From Ancylomarina salipaludis (lineage in GTDB: Bacteria > Bacteroidota > Bacteroidia > Bacteroidales > Marinifilaceae): 64,000 nucleotides of DNA. Position numbers and translations under genes: made by a program. This document shows positions 36,290-45,181 of the stretch, in pieces; position 1 is the first letter of the stretch; each line of letters starts with the position of its first letter. The notes beneath the pieces are model-generated. The model searched no databases and was not told the origin of the DNA. It saw only the letters and a program-made list of their open reading frames with translations. The stretch lies in NCBI RefSeq assembly GCF_004122035.1, contig NZ_SAXA01000011.1, forward strand, positions 94,921-158,920, read 5' to 3'.

Positions 36290-37297
36290 TTAATTCGCTC
36301 TTTTAATTAAAATGACTTTGCCCTTTTTTTCATAAATCAAGTTAAATGGGCTACACATATAGTTCAAAATATTGTCTAAAGGTTCGTGATCAAATGTCGA
36401 ATTCAAGGCCAGGTTTTTTAGGTCTTCTTCCTGAAAATGAATTTGTACCTGATAGGTTCTTCCCAAAACTCTGGCAACCTCATAAAGTTTGGTGTCTCTA
36501 AAGATTATTTGGCGGGTTTTCCACGACAAATAGTTATCATCCCGACTCACCGTTTTTTCAAGTTTTGACTCCTTCAACCGGGCAAAGTCACCTGGAATTA
36601 AAACAAGTTTATTGCTTGGTTTGTTTATTGAAGAGAATTGAATTCTTCCTGTTTCCACCAAAACTTCAACTTTGTTTTTGGTGGCGTTGATATTGAACGA
36701 GGTTCCCAATACTCTCACTTCAGCATCTTGTGCTTTAATAATAAAGGGTTTATCCGGATTTTTAGCAATATTGAAAAATGCCTCACCAATTAGCTCAATA
36801 CGACGTTCTTTAGCCTTGAATTTTCTGGGATAAATTAGTTTTGAATCTGAGTTAAGTGTAATTACAGATCCATCTTCAAGGGTAATGCTCCTGTTGGTTT
36901 CATTTGATTCACAAACAAATGTTTTGTTTGAATACAAATGCGTGTAAGTGGTTTGGGCTAAAAGTCCAATACCAAGTAGGATTATGATTGAGGCAGCAAC
37001 TCTCATAAAAGTTTTAAAAGGAGAAAGTCGGTAAATAGAAAGCTTTGTGTTTGCAATTTCTTTGCGCACAATTCTTTTTTTGACATTCTGCCATGCATTA
37101 TCCGAGTCAAAAGCTTTTTCAGCAAGATATAGGTCTGCATGTGTCAAATCCTTTCCAGAAGCTTTTATTGCTTCAGCATAGCCAGGATTTACCGCCATCT
37201 CCGCTTCGAAAACCTTTTGTTCCGATTCTGTCATTTCGCCACTTAAATATTTCGAAATGATCTCCCAATCCAGTGTATGTGAAAATTTTTTAGTCAT
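36290..37297 (-). CDS. FecR family anti-sigma factor
   Basis: A 335-residue single-pass inner-membrane regulator. The cytoplasmic N-terminal part (1-93) contains a helical sigma-binding segment (ISKYLSGEMTESEQKVFEAE). One membrane helix (about 95-115) is followed by a periplasmic FecR domain (about 122-220, RSITLEDGSVITLNSDSKL and ELIGEAFFNIAKNPDKPF) and a C-terminal DUF4974 domain (about 260-332), which receives the signal from an STN domain. It holds the upstream ECF sigma factor inactive until signalled. It starts 82 nt after the sigma gene, in the standard Bacteroidota sigma-fecR order. Confidence 0.93.
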   Translation of the reverse strand: MTKKFSHTLDWEIISKYLSGEMTESEQKVFEAEMAVNPGYAEAIKASGKDLTHADLYLAEKAFDSDNAWQNVKKRIVRKEIANTKLSIYRLSPFKTFMRVAASIIILLGIGLLAQTTYTHLYSNKTFVCESNETNRSITLEDGSVITLNSDSKLIYPRKFKAKERRIELIGEAFFNIAKNPDKPFIIKAQDAEVRVLGTSFNINATKNKVEVLVETGRIQFSSINKPSNKLVLIPGDFARLKESKLEKTVSRDDNYLSWKTRQIIFRDTKLYEVARVLGRTYQVQIHFQEEDLKNLALNSTFDHEPLDNILNYMCSPFNLIYEKKGKVILIKRAN

Positions 37298-37379
37298 TCT
37301 GTTTGTTTTTAGCAGCTATTGAAAGTTTAGCTGCAGCAATAGTCTTTCTTAATTGTTTTTCTTTGGTATTATAGTTTAC

Positions 37380-37928
37380 TTAAAATAAGCATATGTAATC
37401 TTTCAAATTATGCCGAAATGCTTTTAGGGCTTTCCCCATATTGGCTTCGACTGTTTTTATCGAAATGGAGAGCTTTTGAGCAATTTCCTGATACTTTAAA
37501 CCTTCAAATCGACTCATCTTAAAAATGGTTTCACAGCGTTGAGGAAGTGATGAAAGAGTCTGTTGTACAATTTTGTTTATTTCTTTTTCTTCAAGTTTAT
37601 TTGTTGAAGACTCGTTTTCGTTATATTGATATTTAAGATATTCCTTGTATTTGTTATGGCTGCCCATTTTTCTTAAAACCTGCAGGGCATTGTGATAGGT
37701 AGATCGGTATAAATAAGCTTTTATTGATGTGTGAATATTCAGATCTTTTCTATTTTCCCAAATCTGACAAAAGAGGTTCTGAACAATTTCTTCAGCTAAA
37801 TCTTTTGTTTTGACAAAGCGAAGGGCATAAAGACATAATTGCGGGTAAAATTCTTTGAAAACTCGTTCAAATTCCTTTAAGTTGCCTTCTCGTATATGTT
37901 TTGTAATAATATGATTGTCCTCGAACAT
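37380..37928 (-). CDS. ECF RNA polymerase sigma-70 factor (FecI-like)
   Basis: A 182-residue extracytoplasmic-function sigma factor of the Bacteroides expansion type. Region 2 (about 14-80) includes LCLYALRFVKTKDLAEEIVQ and LFCQIWENR; region 4 (about 120-175) includes LPQRCETIFKMSRFEGLKY and the helix-turn-helix YQEIAQKLSISIKTVEANMG. It is followed by its FecR anti-sigma factor. Its targets probably include its own operon, but no promoter for it could be read. A hairpin at 38015-38044 separates it from the upstream paralogous envelope gene. Confidence 0.93.
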   Translation of the reverse strand: MFEDNHIITKHIREGNLKEFERVFKEFYPQLCLYALRFVKTKDLAEEIVQNLFCQIWENRKDLNIHTSIKAYLYRSTYHNALQVLRKMGSHNKYKEYLKYQYNENESSTNKLEEKEINKIVQQTLSSLPQRCETIFKMSRFEGLKYQEIAQKLSISIKTVEANMGKALKAFRHNLKDYICLF

Positions 37929-38014
37929 TCTTTAGTTTTCGTTTATTTTTAATGTTTAATTAAAAATAGGTCTTTTTTTTAAGTCTCGTTGTATGTGATG
38001 AAATTTAGTTTTAA

Positions 38015-38044
38015 AATATCCCGGAGCGTGAACTCCAGGATATT
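38015..38044 (-). terminator. Hairpin between the 38.1-39.4 kb gene and the sigma gene
   Basis: AATATCCCGGAG (38015-38026) pairs with CTCCAGGATATT (38033-38044), one mismatch, followed on the minus strand by TTTTAAAA. It probably ends the upstream gene, making the sigma operon a separate transcript. Confidence 0.6.
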
Positions 38045-38065
38045 CTTTGATTAGTCGTTTACATT

Positions 38066-39370
38066 TTATTTCCCTTGTCTTTTTAATTTACGAATTGCAG
38101 CTTCAATTGACTGGTCAGGTTCAATGGTATTAGATGCACCCCAAAAGTCTTTATCACTAAAGTTTCCAATTTCATCAGTCATCACCTGATTCGGTTTGAA
38201 TCGGTCTTTCCCTTTGAATCTTTCAGGTTCATTTTCGCTTCGGTCAGTAATAGCCATTTCAGTCATTACTGAAAATTTGGAGTTGAACAGCTTACGTTTC
38301 CAGTTGCATTTGAATTTTATTTCACCGCGAGCGTAAGTGAAATACCATTTGCCGTCTTTCTCCTGATAGTTCACAATATAGTCAGCAGATAGAGGTGTTA
38401 CTTCTGCTCCAGCTGGCTTTTTGCGAATAAACATCTGTTTGACTTCTGATTCATTTTCCATATTTAAACTGAATCTGGCGCTACTCAATGCCAGTCTGTC
38501 TGCGTCAATATAAAACAGGCCATAGTATAATGGTAAATCAATGCCTGGCTTTTGCTTAAATTCAACCACATAGTGGATTTTATCATTAAGCTTGGTTATA
38601 TTTTTAAGGGTGTAATTGTAGTTCTCAATAAAATCACCCGACAATAAATTGTAAGGATTTTTGATAATATCAAGGAGCAATGTTGTGTTTGGTCCACCTT
38701 GTAATTTGAATAGCAAGGTATCCATTTTTTTTACATCCTGACTTTTACGTCCTTTATAAATTTGAACCTGATCGTCGCGCAATTGTCTGTAGCCTGCTTT
38801 GTTGATGTTTACAACGGCTTCAGATAAAGCAACATAAGTTCTGTTTTTCTTAATGGTCTCTCTATAGAAACCTTTCATCATATTAGGATCAAGCGCATAG
38901 TTTTCAGCAACTCTCTTAAGAATACTTCGAACAAGGAACAACGGGTCGTGAGGGTAAATATTAATTTCACCGAGAGGTATAATGGCGGATTCCAGTTCAA
39001 GGACATTTTTCATTGGGTTTAATGAAGCAATTGCAAATTCCTTATTTTTATATCCGATATGAGATACAGTCAGTGTTGTTGCATCTGAATCTTTAGCAAT
39101 TTTTAAAAGAAATTCACCATCGCTATTTGATACTGTTGCTACATTGGAGCCATTTACTGTGATGTTAGCAAAAATAAGAAGTTCGCCAGTCTCTTTGTTT
39201 TTAATTTTTCCTTTGTAAACATTGTACTTAAGCGTATCGATGACTTGTTGCGTTTTAGCTTTATTTTTCTTTTTGAAATTAAAGCTTTCAGCTCCCATCA
39301 CTTGGCTAAAAGAAAGGACCAAAATTAATGAAAGCAATATCGAAATCTGTTTTCTGAAATTTGTTTTCAT
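38066..39370 (-). CDS. Carboxypeptidase-regulatory-like envelope protein (paralogue without STN)
   Basis: A 434-residue exported protein. The signal peptide (about 1-27) ends VMGAES. The CarboxypepD_reg-like domain (about 50-135, KGKIKNKETGELLIFANITV) and the C-terminal domain (FYRETIKKNRTYVALSEA, FWGASNTIEPDQSIEAAI) are clearly paralogous to those of the protein at 34631-36202, but the STN domain is missing. The two flank the sigma-fecR pair on the same strand. Possible roles are a surface or periplasmic partner or sensor decoy. I recognise no enzyme motif, and Asp/Glu/His clusters typical of carboxypeptidases are absent. Confidence 0.78.
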   Translation of the reverse strand: MKTNFRKQISILLSLILVLSFSQVMGAESFNFKKKNKAKTQQVIDTLKYNVYKGKIKNKETGELLIFANITVNGSNVATVSNSDGEFLLKIAKDSDATTLTVSHIGYKNKEFAIASLNPMKNVLELESAIIPLGEINIYPHDPLFLVRSILKRVAENYALDPNMMKGFYRETIKKNRTYVALSEAVVNINKAGYRQLRDDQVQIYKGRKSQDVKKMDTLLFKLQGGPNTTLLLDIIKNPYNLLSGDFIENYNYTLKNITKLNDKIHYVVEFKQKPGIDLPLYYGLFYIDADRLALSSARFSLNMENESEVKQMFIRKKPAGAEVTPLSADYIVNYQEKDGKWYFTYARGEIKFKCNWKRKLFNSKFSVMTEMAITDRSENEPERFKGKDRFKPNQVMTDEIGNFSDKDFWGASNTIEPDQSIEAAIRKLKRQGK

Positions 39371-39571
39371 GATCGTATATTTTAAAAGTTTAAGACTATT
39401 AGACTATGATTATTGAGAAGGATTGGCCTGATCTTTCTGTCTTTCTACTACTAAGATGCATAATCAGGATAATACCCTATCAGAAAACAATAAAATATAC
39501 AGATTTTTATTAAAATATTTATATTGGACTGAATGCTACGTGTTTGCATTTTGAGGTTGTGTTGTGAAACG

Positions 39572-39613
39572 AAGAAAGGCTTTATTACTTTTAAAAGTAA
39601 TAAAGCCTTTCTT
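39572..39613. terminator. Perfect 42-bp palindrome (terminator)
   Basis: A 21-bp inverted repeat with no spacer, AAGAAAGGCTTTATTACTTT and its exact complement, centred at 39592/39593. It lies 39 nt past the stop of the minus-strand hypothetical gene and is probably the terminator of the uvrA transcript. Confidence 0.65.
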
Positions 39614-39651
39614 ATATTGAGTTGGCCGATTTAGTTACATGTAAATGAGTG

Positions 39652-40140
39652 TTATTCTTCAGCTTGTTCAATAAGATGGAAAGCTTCATGTAGCAAGCCT
39701 TTGCGATCTTCACTAACTGTAGAGATTGCATTTTTTAATTTTTTCATCTCGGTTTCCTTGGTTTGAGAATCAAGGCTTTCTTCCATGTTTTCAATTACAG
39801 TGAATGCTTCAAATGCAATCTCGAAATTGCCTTTTATCAGCAAATCGACAAAAAGACCAAGGTGATTAGCAAATTTTAAACTTGATTGCCAGCAAAATTC
39901 AATTAATTTTTTTTGAATAGCTTGATATTTAGGACTCTGTATAGCCGCAATAATTGGTTCGACGGCTTTGGGATCTTTGATGTCAAAAATAAAAGCATAC
40001 AGGGCTTTTTCTATTTCAATATTTGCTGGTGAAACCAGATAATCCAGAATTGCAGGAAGATCGTTAATGCTTCCTTTGGCTCGTAATTTTTCTATATTTT
40101 CTATAACAAGTTTGTTATCTGTTGAGTTTAAATCTATCAT
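39652..40140 (-). CDS. Small HEAT-repeat-like protein of unknown function
   Basis: A 162-residue acidic, all-helical protein. The pattern of paired helices (INDLPAILDYLVSPANIEIE, KAVEPIIAAIQSPKYQAIQ, FANHLGLFVDLLIKGNFEIA) resembles HEAT or Armadillo repeats. No signal peptide or catalytic motif. It follows uvrA by 86 nt on the same strand with no terminator between them and is itself followed by the perfect palindrome at 39.57 kb. It is probably expressed with uvrA, but a role in repair is not shown by the sequence. Confidence 0.6.
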   Translation of the reverse strand: MIDLNSTDNKLVIENIEKLRAKGSINDLPAILDYLVSPANIEIEKALYAFIFDIKDPKAVEPIIAAIQSPKYQAIQKKLIEFCWQSSLKFANHLGLFVDLLIKGNFEIAFEAFTVIENMEESLDSQTKETEMKKLKNAISTVSEDRKGLLHEAFHLIEQAEE

Positions 40141-40226
40141 ATTGTAATCTTTTTATTTACTGTGTTGAAATTGTATGTCCCATCATAAAGATAATTAGAT
40201 AGTCTTAGTGAATGAGTGTCATATTT

Positions 40227-43019
40227 TTATAATTTTTCTTTCAAATACTCTCCTGTAAAAGAATCTGATTGGTTGATTATATCTTCGGGTAAGCCTTCGA
40301 AACAAAGGTTCCCACCTTTATTTCCTCCGTCCGGACCTAAATCAATAATCCAGTCAGCGCATTTAATCACCTCCATATTGTGCTCAATCACAATCAGACT
40401 ATGGCCTCTGGCAATTAGCGCATTGAAGGCATCCATTAGTTTATTGATATCATGGAAATGGAGTCCGGTTGTAGGTTCGTCAAAGATAAACAGACAAGGC
40501 TCCACTTTTTCTTTTGCCAAAAATGAAGCGAGTTTGACTCTTTGACTTTCCCCACCACTCAATGTACTTGATGCTTGGCCAAGTTTTACGTAACCCAAAC
40601 CAACATCAACCAATGGTTTTAAACGTTGAGCAATTTTTTTCTCCGTTTTACCAGTTGATTCCATAAAGAATTCAGTGGCTTCATTCACGGTCATCTCAAG
40701 AATATCATGAATGTTTTTCTCACGATATCTGACATCAAGAATATCATCTTTAAATCGACGACCTTTACAGCTCTCGCATTGCAAATAGACGTCAGCCATA
40801 AATTGCATTTCCACCTTGATGATTCCTTCGCCCTGACATTCATCACATCGCCCACCATCGATATTGAATGAGAAATGTGCAGATTTAAACCCGCCATATT
40901 TTGATGCTTGTTGATCTGCATATAATTTTCGGATCTCATCGTAGGCCTTCAGGTAAGTTACCGGATTGGAACGCGATGATTTTCCAATGGGATTTTGGTC
41001 AACAAATTCCACATTGTTAATCATATGTAAATCTCCTTTTAATGCATCAAAGTGTCCACTTTTATCTGAGTAACCACCGTAATGTTTCTTTAGGGCAGGG
41101 TATAAGATGGTTTTGATGAGGGATGATTTCCCCGAACCACTGACACCCGTTACTACTGTCATGGTGTTCAGAGGAAATTTAATGTCCAGTGATTTTAGGT
41201 TGTTTTCGCGAGCACCTAAAATTTCAATATAGTTGTTCCATTTTCTCCTGGAGCTGGGAGTTGGAATGCATCGTGTTTTTGAAATATACTGAGACGTTAA
41301 GCTAATATCCGACTTTTTAAGTTCGTCTAAATTACCTTGAAAAACCAGTTCACCACCCAATCGTCCTGCATATGGCCCAATGTCAATAACCTGATCAGCA
41401 GCCATAATGATATCTTCGTCGTGTTCAACCACGACAACCGTGTTTCCTAAATCGCGTAACTGGCGAAGGACTTTAATTAAAAGCTCGGTGTCTTTTGAGT
41501 GAAGACCAATACTGGGTTCATCCAATATATAAAGCGAACCAACCAAACTACTGCCAAGTGAAGTTGCAAGATTTATTCGCTGTGATTCACCACCGGATAA
41601 ACTGCTTGAAAGTCTGTTTAAAGTGAGGTAACCTAGTCCAACATCAGCGAGGAACTGTAAACGATTTTGTATTTCAATTAAAATACGTTTGGCAATTTTT
41701 TCATCGCTTCCTTCTAATTTGATATTGCTGAAGAATTCATTGAGTTCTGAAATTGGCATCAAAACTAAATCCTGAATATTCTTACCTGTAATTTTAATGT
41801 AGCCGGCTTCTTTTTTTAATCGGGTTCCACGGCAATCCGGACATGTTGTCTTGCCACGGTAACGCGATAACATTACTCGATATTGAATCTTATATTGTTT
41901 GGATTCGACATAGGTAAAGAAAGCATGCAGCCCTTTGAAATATTTATTCCCGGTCCAAAGCAACTGTTTTTGTTCTTCGCTAAGTTCAAAAAAGGGTTTG
42001 TGAATTGGGAAATCAAATTTATCGGCAGCAAATACCAACTCATCTTTCCACTTTTTCATTTTATCACCCTTCCAACAGACTACAGCATCTTCGTAAATGC
42101 TCAATGTTTTATTGGGAATCACCAAGTCTTCATCTATGCCAATGACTTTACCAAAGCCCTCGCATTTAGGACAGGCGCCAATGGGGTTATTAAAACTAAA
42201 AGTATGTGTATGCGGATCTTCAAATGTTATACCATCCGCTTCAAAACGGTTTGAGAAATTATGGTAATTTGTGGTTTGGGAATCGGTAATTGAAATTAAA
42301 CATTCCCCTTTACCTTCGTAAAAGGCTGTTTGTATGGAATCAGCCAGTCGATTTCGGGTGTCTTCTTCCTTATCAACACGAAGTCGGTCAATAATGATAT
42401 GAATATCCCCTTCTCGGGATAATAATGCCTGATCTTCTAAAATATCAAATATCTTATGGGCCTTGCCGTCAATTTCAATTCTCGAAAACCCTTGTTTAGA
42501 CAGGATTTCCAGCTGTTCTTGTCTCGTCCGTTCGGCATTGGGATGTAGCTCAGCCATAATCATGACAGTTGCATCGGGTTCTTGTTCAAGAGTAAAATTA
42601 ACCACATCAGTAATACTGTGTCTTTTTACTAAACTATTTGAAACAGGGGAGTAGGTTTTTCCCACTCTTGCAAATAAGAGTTTCAGATAGTCGTATATTT
42701 CAGTAGACGTTCCGACGGTTGAACGCGGATTTCGTGTATTAACTTTCTGCTCGATGGCAATAGCTGGTGGAATCCCTTTAATGAAATCGACTTCGGGTTT
42801 ATTAATTCGCCCAAGGAATTGACGGGCATAGGCTGATAAACTCTCAACATATCGACGCTGCCCTTCAGCATAGAGCGTGTCGAAAGCCAAGGACGATTTT
42901 CCTGATCCGGAAAGGCCTGTGATCACAATAAATTTATTGCGAGGAATTTTTAAGTCGATATTTTTAAGGTTATGGACTCTTGCTCCCTTTATAGTGATGA
43001 ATTTATCTTGATGAATCAT
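40227..43019 (-). CDS. uvrA: Excinuclease ABC subunit UvrA
   Basis: A 930-residue DNA-damage-recognition ATPase of nucleotide excision repair. The two ABC domains have Walker [15 protein letters not shown] (about 33-46) and [13 protein letters not shown], and signature motifs [16 protein letters not shown] and [16 protein letters not shown]. The zinc modules are CPDCRGTRL and the pair [17 protein letters not shown]. The UvrB-binding and DNA-binding insertions are present, and the length is usual. Some Bacteroidota carry two uvrA copies and I cannot tell which copy this is. It diverges from an ECF sigma gene across a shared promoter, and a HEAT-like gene follows. Confidence 0.95.
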   Translation of the reverse strand: MIHQDKFITIKGARVHNLKNIDLKIPRNKFIVITGLSGSGKSSLAFDTLYAEGQRRYVESLSAYARQFLGRINKPEVDFIKGIPPAIAIEQKVNTRNPRSTVGTSTEIYDYLKLLFARVGKTYSPVSNSLVKRHSITDVVNFTLEQEPDATVMIMAELHPNAERTRQEQLEILSKQGFSRIEIDGKAHKIFDILEDQALLSREGDIHIIIDRLRVDKEEDTRNRLADSIQTAFYEGKGECLISITDSQTTNYHNFSNRFEADGITFEDPHTHTFSFNNPIGACPKCEGFGKVIGIDEDLVIPNKTLSIYEDAVVCWKGDKMKKWKDELVFAADKFDFPIHKPFFELSEEQKQLLWTGNKYFKGLHAFFTYVESKQYKIQYRVMLSRYRGKTTCPDCRGTRLKKEAGYIKITGKNIQDLVLMPISELNEFFSNIKLEGSDEKIAKRILIEIQNRLQFLADVGLGYLTLNRLSSSLSGGESQRINLATSLGSSLVGSLYILDEPSIGLHSKDTELLIKVLRQLRDLGNTVVVVEHDEDIIMAADQVIDIGPYAGRLGGELVFQGNLDELKKSDISLTSQYISKTRCIPTPSSRRKWNNYIEILGARENNLKSLDIKFPLNTMTVVTGVSGSGKSSLIKTILYPALKKHYGGYSDKSGHFDALKGDLHMINNVEFVDQNPIGKSSRSNPVTYLKAYDEIRKLYADQQASKYGGFKSAHFSFNIDGGRCDECQGEGIIKVEMQFMADVYLQCESCKGRRFKDDILDVRYREKNIHDILEMTVNEATEFFMESTGKTEKKIAQRLKPLVDVGLGYVKLGQASSTLSGGESQRVKLASFLAKEKVEPCLFIFDEPTTGLHFHDINKLMDAFNALIARGHSLIVIEHNMEVIKCADWIIDLGPDGGNKGGNLCFEGLPEDIINQSDSFTGEYLKEKL

Positions 43020-43058
43020 GTTTGTTCCGTGAAATTCTGAGCGAAATATAAAATCTTA

Positions 43059-43089
43059 CAAATTTATTTAAGTTCTTACGATTTGCAAA
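43059..43089 (-). promoter_or_regulatory. Promoter of uvrA (shares TTTGCAAA core)
   Basis: On the minus strand, -33 TTTG (43086-43089), a 19-nt spacer, and -7 TAAATTTG (43059-43066), which matches TAnnTTTG exactly. It is the mirror image of the divergent sigma-gene promoter. Confidence 0.65.
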
Positions 43090-43112
43090 ACTCTTTAATA
43101 TTTATAATCTTG
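43082..43112 (+). promoter_or_regulatory. Promoter of the ECF sigma gene (shares TTTGCAAA core)
   Basis: -33 TTTG (43082-43085), a 19-nt spacer, and -7 TAATCTTG (43105-43112; one mismatch to TAnnTTTG). The -33 box abuts the uvrA -33 box to form the palindrome TTTGCAAA at 43082-43089. Confidence 0.55.
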
Positions 43113-43193
43113 CAGATGATATAATAATTGACACACTAAAACCTACTTCGCTTATAGATCAATCTCTACACAGTATTACTTAAAATATAAAAT

Positions 43194-43793
43194 GTGAAAT
43201 TGGAGAAGTTTGATTTAAAAAGCGATCAATATTATATTGAGCGATTTATTTCCGGGGACCAGTCTGGGATAGAAATGCTTATAACTCGCCACAAAGATAG
43301 GGTGTACACCTACATTTATTTAATTGTAAAAAATAAGGATCTGACTGAAGACATCTTCCAGGATGTATTTATTAAAGTCATTCAATCTTTACGTGCAGGA
43401 AAATATCGCGACAACGGTAAGTTTTTGGCTTGGGTTTTTCGGATTGCCCATAATTTGATTATCGATCATTACAGGCAGGAGAAAATGAATAAGGTTTATT
43501 CGAATGATGATTTTGAATTGGATCTTTTTAATTCAGAAAAATTTAGTGACGACAATTGTGAGGATATCATGATTCGGTCTCAGGTGCATTACGAGGTGAA
43601 AGAATTGGTGGATCGCCTTCCATCGGATCAGAAAGAGGTGATTGTTCTGCGTCATTATAAGGGCTTGAGTTTTAAAGAGATTGCTGATGATACGGATGTT
43701 AGTATCAATACGGCATTGGGGCGTATGCGTTATGCTTTGATTAATTTGAGGAAAATGATTGAAGAGAAACAGCTTAGTTTACTGATTTCGTAG
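43194..43793 (+). CDS. RNA polymerase sigma factor, ECF type
   Basis: A 199-residue sigma-70-family factor. Region 2 (about 22-95) has TRHKDRVYTYIYLIVKNKD and LTEDIFQDVFIKVIQ; region 4 (about 132-185) has LPSDQKEVIVLRHYKGLSFK and the helix-turn-helix FKEIADDTDVSINTALGRM. It starts with GTG at 43194; the next in-frame ATG falls inside region 2, so the GTG is needed. No anti-sigma factor with a membrane helix is adjacent; the only companion is an 81-residue protein 66 nt downstream. This is the second sigma factor in the window and is not closely related to the FecI-type one. Confidence 0.93.
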   Translation: MKLEKFDLKSDQYYIERFISGDQSGIEMLITRHKDRVYTYIYLIVKNKDLTEDIFQDVFIKVIQSLRAGKYRDNGKFLAWVFRIAHNLIIDHYRQEKMNKVYSNDDFELDLFNSEKFSDDNCEDIMIRSQVHYEVKELVDRLPSDQKEVIVLRHYKGLSFKEIADDTDVSINTALGRMRYALINLRKMIEEKQLSLLIS

Positions 43794-43859
43794 TGCCCTA
43801 AATGCTTTGATATACTAAAATGTAAATATTCGCGTTAGAGAGGTATAAACCAATTAAAA

Positions 43860-44105
43860 ATGCGAATGAATTCAATTTTTACACTTGTAGGTTGGTCATC
43901 AACAATGAGTCATGATGATTTTCTGTCTGAACTTGAAAGCATCTCGATAGATGACTTGATGGGATCGGGAGATTTAATCAAATATATCGATGATTTATTG
44001 ATTGAAGCGCCAACTAGTTTGATTAAAAGAATTTTACGTTTCTCAGATGCTCATCGAAATGTAAACACGTCTTATGAGGGTCTGAATGATCTGATTTTGA
44101 ACTAA
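43860..44105 (+). CDS. Small acidic protein downstream of the sigma factor
   Basis: An 81-residue protein of unknown function. The ATG at 43860 or the Met at residue 16 (MSHDDFLSELESISIDDLMG) could start it; the shorter form would be soluble, acidic and mostly helical, with no membrane helix or zinc motif. A strong hairpin follows directly, so the sigma gene and this gene form one short transcript. The position suggests a regulator or partner of the sigma factor, but no known anti-sigma motif is visible. Confidence 0.6.
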   Translation: MRMNSIFTLVGWSSTMSHDDFLSELESISIDDLMGSGDLIKYIDDLLIEAPTSLIKRILRFSDAHRNVNTSYEGLNDLILN

Positions 44106-44106
44106 A

Positions 44107-44136
44107 AAATAAGCCAGGTTTTAGCCTGGCTTATTT
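44107..44136. terminator. Bidirectional terminator
   Basis: A perfect 12-bp stem, AAATAAGCCAGG with CCTGGCTTATTT, around TTTTAG, with A-rich and T-rich flanks. It ends the sigma-small-protein transcript and the convergent mlaD transcript. Confidence 0.85.
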
Positions 44137-44152
44137 GTATGTATTTATGTTC

Positions 44153-45124
44153 TTATTTCTTACGCTTATCCTTTCGTCCAAACACTGAAAGATGAACATA
44201 TCTTTTGGGGTGATCTTTAAGATCGATTAATAATTCATCTAAGTGTTTCGAAGCAGATTCCATATGAAAATAAAGACTGTCATTTTTGAGAAAGGCTCCC
44301 ATGCTGCCTTTGCCTGAATTTATTTGCTGGAAAATTTCGTTTAGCTGAGCCAAAGCGGCATTGGCGTTGTTCACAGTTGACGTAATTTCAGCCTGTTTTA
44401 AGGAGTCAGATATACTGGAGAAGTTGTTCAGGATTTTACTGATGTTTTCTCCATTGGAATCCAGATTGCTTGTTATTGATTCAACATTAGACAATATTTT
44501 TTCCATATGAGATCGTTGTCCGCTAACCAAGGTGTCAAGATTCCCGGATGTATTCTCTAAATTGTCTATTGCATTCTTAATATTTGAAAGGCTTTGCGAA
44601 ATATTATCACGGGCATCAGCGTTAAAAATATATTGGATTACTGTCAATACAGAATCGACACTTGACATCAAGCGTTCAGCTTTATTTTTCAGAGGTAGCA
44701 TTTGCATGCTAACCTGTTCTTTAAGATCGCCCTCAATGCTACCGCTAATGGTATCGCCAGCTTGCAATATCTCTTTTGAGTCGCCAGGGTTGATTTGAAT
44801 TTCTTTGGTTCCCATAATATCCGAACTCACGATACGAACTGTTGTATTTTTGGGAAGGTGGAATTCATTACCAACTGAAAATGATACAATAAGATCATTA
44901 ATATTTGACTCGTTAAAATTGATTGACTTAATTTGACCAATTTTAAAGCCTTTTAGAGTTACCGGACTGGATTTTTTAAGCCCATCAACTCTTTGATACT
45001 TTGCGTAAAACACTTGCTCTGTTGAGAAAATGCTGTTTCCTTTAAGGAAATTAATTCCCCAAATAAAAATTGTAACGGCAACTACAACCAATAATCCAAT
45101 AGTAGCTTCTTTTGATATTTTCAT
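44153..45124 (-). CDS. MlaD/MCE family lipid transport protein
   Basis: A 323-residue protein anchored by an N-terminal membrane helix (about 8-28) with one MCE domain (about 36-120: QRVDGLKKSSPVTLKGFKIG and VRIVSSDIMGTKEIQINPG) followed by a long helical, probably coiled-coil region (about 150-300). MCE proteins form hexameric rings that move phospholipids between the inner and outer membranes. No ATPase or permease (mlaE/mlaF) genes are in the window. It lies 57 nt downstream of the amidase gene on the same strand, an arrangement common in Bacteroidota envelope clusters. Confidence 0.9.
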   Translation of the reverse strand: MKISKEATIGLLVVVAVTIFIWGINFLKGNSIFSTEQVFYAKYQRVDGLKKSSPVTLKGFKIGQIKSINFNESNINDLIVSFSVGNEFHLPKNTTVRIVSSDIMGTKEIQINPGDSKEILQAGDTISGSIEGDLKEQVSMQMLPLKNKAERLMSSVDSVLTVIQYIFNADARDNISQSLSNIKNAIDNLENTSGNLDTLVSGQRSHMEKILSNVESITSNLDSNGENISKILNNFSSISDSLKQAEITSTVNNANAALAQLNEIFQQINSGKGSMGAFLKNDSLYFHMESASKHLDELLIDLKDHPKRYVHLSVFGRKDKRKK

Positions 45125-45181
45125 TTAAGTATTATTGTGTTATTTCTCTGTTTTTCTTTAATCAAAGGTATAGAATATTTA

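Noticed and set aside
34189..39370. Ordinary SusC-type nutrient uptake locus controlled by the sigma-FecR pair
   Set aside because: No TonB-dependent receptor, SusD or glycan enzyme occurs in the block; the STN protein lacks a barrel.
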